A stretch of 6,345 bases of DNA. Origin: Methylorubrum extorquens. GTDB lineage: Bacteria > Pseudomonadota > Alphaproteobacteria > Rhizobiales > Beijerinckiaceae. The stretch lies in NCBI GenBank assembly GCA_019695455.1, contig JAEUAC010000169.1, positions 1 through 6,345 on the forward strand, given 5' to 3'. Positions within the stretch are counted from its first letter, which is position 1. Each line of letters begins with the position of its first letter. This document shows positions 5,754 to 6,345 of the stretch, piece by piece. The position numbers and the translations under genes are program-made. The notes under the pieces are model-generated. The model was not told the DNA's origin. It made no database searches and saw only the letters and a program-made list of their open reading frames with translations.

Positions 5754-6345
5754 CGAGCCGCTGCAGCAGGCGCCCGAGCGCATCCGCCGCGAGCGGGCGC
5801 TCGGGCCGGGGCGGGGTCGCCGGGACGTCCCGGCCGAGGAGGAGCACGGCGTAGTCCGTCACGGGCGGCGGCCCGGCCGGAAAGCGCTTCAGGATGGGCG
5901 GGTGGTCGCCCCAGACGCAGAGCAGCACCCGGCGCGGCAGGGCCGCGAGGCCGTCCACCAGCACGTCGATGGCGGCGTCGGTGTTCCGGAGGTGGAAGGC
6001 GTGCTGGGCGGCATCCTCCGTCGGCCCGATGCCCCGGAAGGGGCTGAACGGGCCATGGTTCTCCATGGTGACGGCCGCCACGAGGAGCGGGCCGGTCGCG
6101 GCCGCCGCCTCCGCCACGATCCGGCCCGCGAAGGCGACGTCCGACACGTAGGGCCCGATCCGCCGGCAGGTCGCGAAGCGGTCGAGGAAGTGCGATTCGG
6201 CGAAGCCGAGCCGCGGCACCACCCGGTCCCGCCCGAAGAACCGGGCCGGGAACGGATGCATGAAGAGCGTCCGCCAGCCGGCATCCGCGAGGCGGGTCGC
6301 GAGGGTCGGGGGGGCGGGGCCGCGCCGGGCAAGGTAGGGATCGAG
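5722..6345 (-). CDS. LTA synthase/phosphoglycerol transferase-like sulfatase, C-terminal 207 aa, 5' end outside window
   Basis: C-terminal part of an alkaline-phosphatase-superfamily (sulfatase-fold) enzyme of the LtaS/MdoB/OpgB type. Such enzymes transfer phosphoglycerol, phosphoethanolamine or similar groups to glycans or lipids on the outer face of the inner membrane. The frame stays open to the window edge: residues upstream of the ATG at 6261 read LDPYLARRGPAPPTLATRL and continue into GWRTLFMHPFPARFFGRDRV, so the Met at 6261 is internal and the gene starts beyond 6345. Numbering from the edge, MENHG (94-98), the helix NTDAAIDVLVDGL (121-133) and VWGDHPPIL (144-152) are family motifs; the Asp-His of GDH (147-148) is expected to bind the active-site metal. 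The usual N-terminal membrane helices and the catalytic Thr or Ser with its metal ligands would be in the missing part. It converges on, and overlaps by 32 bp, the second GT2 gene. The tail reads VTPAEAGTSA and appears to come from a palindromic repeat. The exact transferred group is unknown. Confidence 0.85.
   Translation of the reverse strand, partial: LDPYLARRGPAPPTLATRLADAGWRTLFMHPFPARFFGRDRVVPRLGFAESHFLDRFATCRRIGPYVSDVAFAGRIVAEAAAATGPLLVAAVTMENHGPFSPFRGIGPTEDAAQHAFHLRNTDAAIDVLVDGLAALPRRVLLCVWGDHPPILKRFPAGPPPVTDYAVLLLGRDVPATPPRPERPLAADALGRLLQRLVTPAEAGTSA
5731..5757. repeat. Short palindromic element at overlapping 3' ends, resembling the 'VIPAKAG' dispersed repeat
   Basis: A hairpin forms with CCGGC (5735-5739) pairing to GCCGG (5744-5748) across a 4-nt loop. 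It extends outward by T5734-A5749 and a T5733-G5750 wobble, and is followed by TGACGAG. The layout matches, in GC-rich form, the dispersed proteobacterial repeat of type GATTCCCGCC-TTC-GCGGGAATGACGA, whose translation is familiar as VIPAKAGI. Here the minus strand reads VTPAEAG at the end of the sulfatase, and the plus-strand half supplies the Pro-rich end and stop of the GT2 gene. No U-tract follows on either strand, so an intrinsic terminator role is possible but not shown. Family membership is inferred from pattern memory. Confidence 0.5.

Noticed and set aside
3453..5783. Very long minus-strand open frame antisense to the second GT2 gene
   Set aside because: It mirrors the GT2 coding frame; the product is Arg/Gly/Asp/Val-rich with no domain motif. 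Long antisense frames are expected where third codon positions are almost all G or C.
5722..6261. Treating the ATG at 6261 as the start of a small standalone protein
   Set aside because: The frame continues upstream to the window edge with family-like sequence, so this is an internal Met of a larger sulfatase-like protein.

Overview
The window is a compact, very GC-rich segment (GC-ending codons almost throughout, long antisense open frames) carrying part of a surface-polysaccharide gene cluster. Base composition and protein style (the small N-terminal-gene product with its ERLAFEEAVRTVEA helix, the LTA-synthase-like sulfatase, the two-domain GT2 proteins) suggest an alphaproteobacterium of the Hyphomicrobiales, most like Methylobacterium or a relative. 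This is an inference from composition and family resemblance; no database search was run.

Layout, left to right: (1) 54-272 (+), a small helical hypothetical protein; (2) 275-1519 (-), a complete GT4-type retaining glycosyltransferase, converging on gene 1 with only 2 bp between the stop codons; (3) 1520-1590, a 71-bp divergent intergenic region that must hold the promoters for both directions; (4) 1591-3504 (+), a 637-residue GT2 protein with a paralogous N-terminal module, a shortened and apparently dead first GT2 domain, a Pro/Ala-rich linker and an intact-looking second GT2 domain; (5) 3504-5753 (+), a 749-residue GT2 protein with the same N-terminal module and two intact GT2 domains, coupled to gene 4 by a TGATG stop/start overlap; (6) 5722-6345 (-), the C-terminal part of an LTA-synthase/phosphoglycerol-transferase-like sulfatase whose 5' end lies outside the window. 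Genes 5 and 6 overlap tail-to-tail by 32 bp, and a short palindrome resembling the alphaproteobacterial dispersed repeat that reads as 'V(I/T)PA(K/E)AG' sits inside the overlap.

Functionally, the GT4 and the two GT2 proteins would add sugars to a lipid-linked or growing polysaccharide (O-antigen, capsule or exopolysaccharide) at the cytoplasmic face of the membrane. The sulfatase-like enzyme would decorate a glycan or lipid with a phospho-alcohol group outside the inner membrane. Donor and acceptor sugars cannot be read from the sequence. I see no mobile element, CRISPR array, tRNA or rRNA. The most interesting points are the degenerate catalytic domain in gene 4 next to an intact paralogue, the shared uncharacterised N-terminal module, and the repeat-built overlapping 3' ends of genes 5 and 6.
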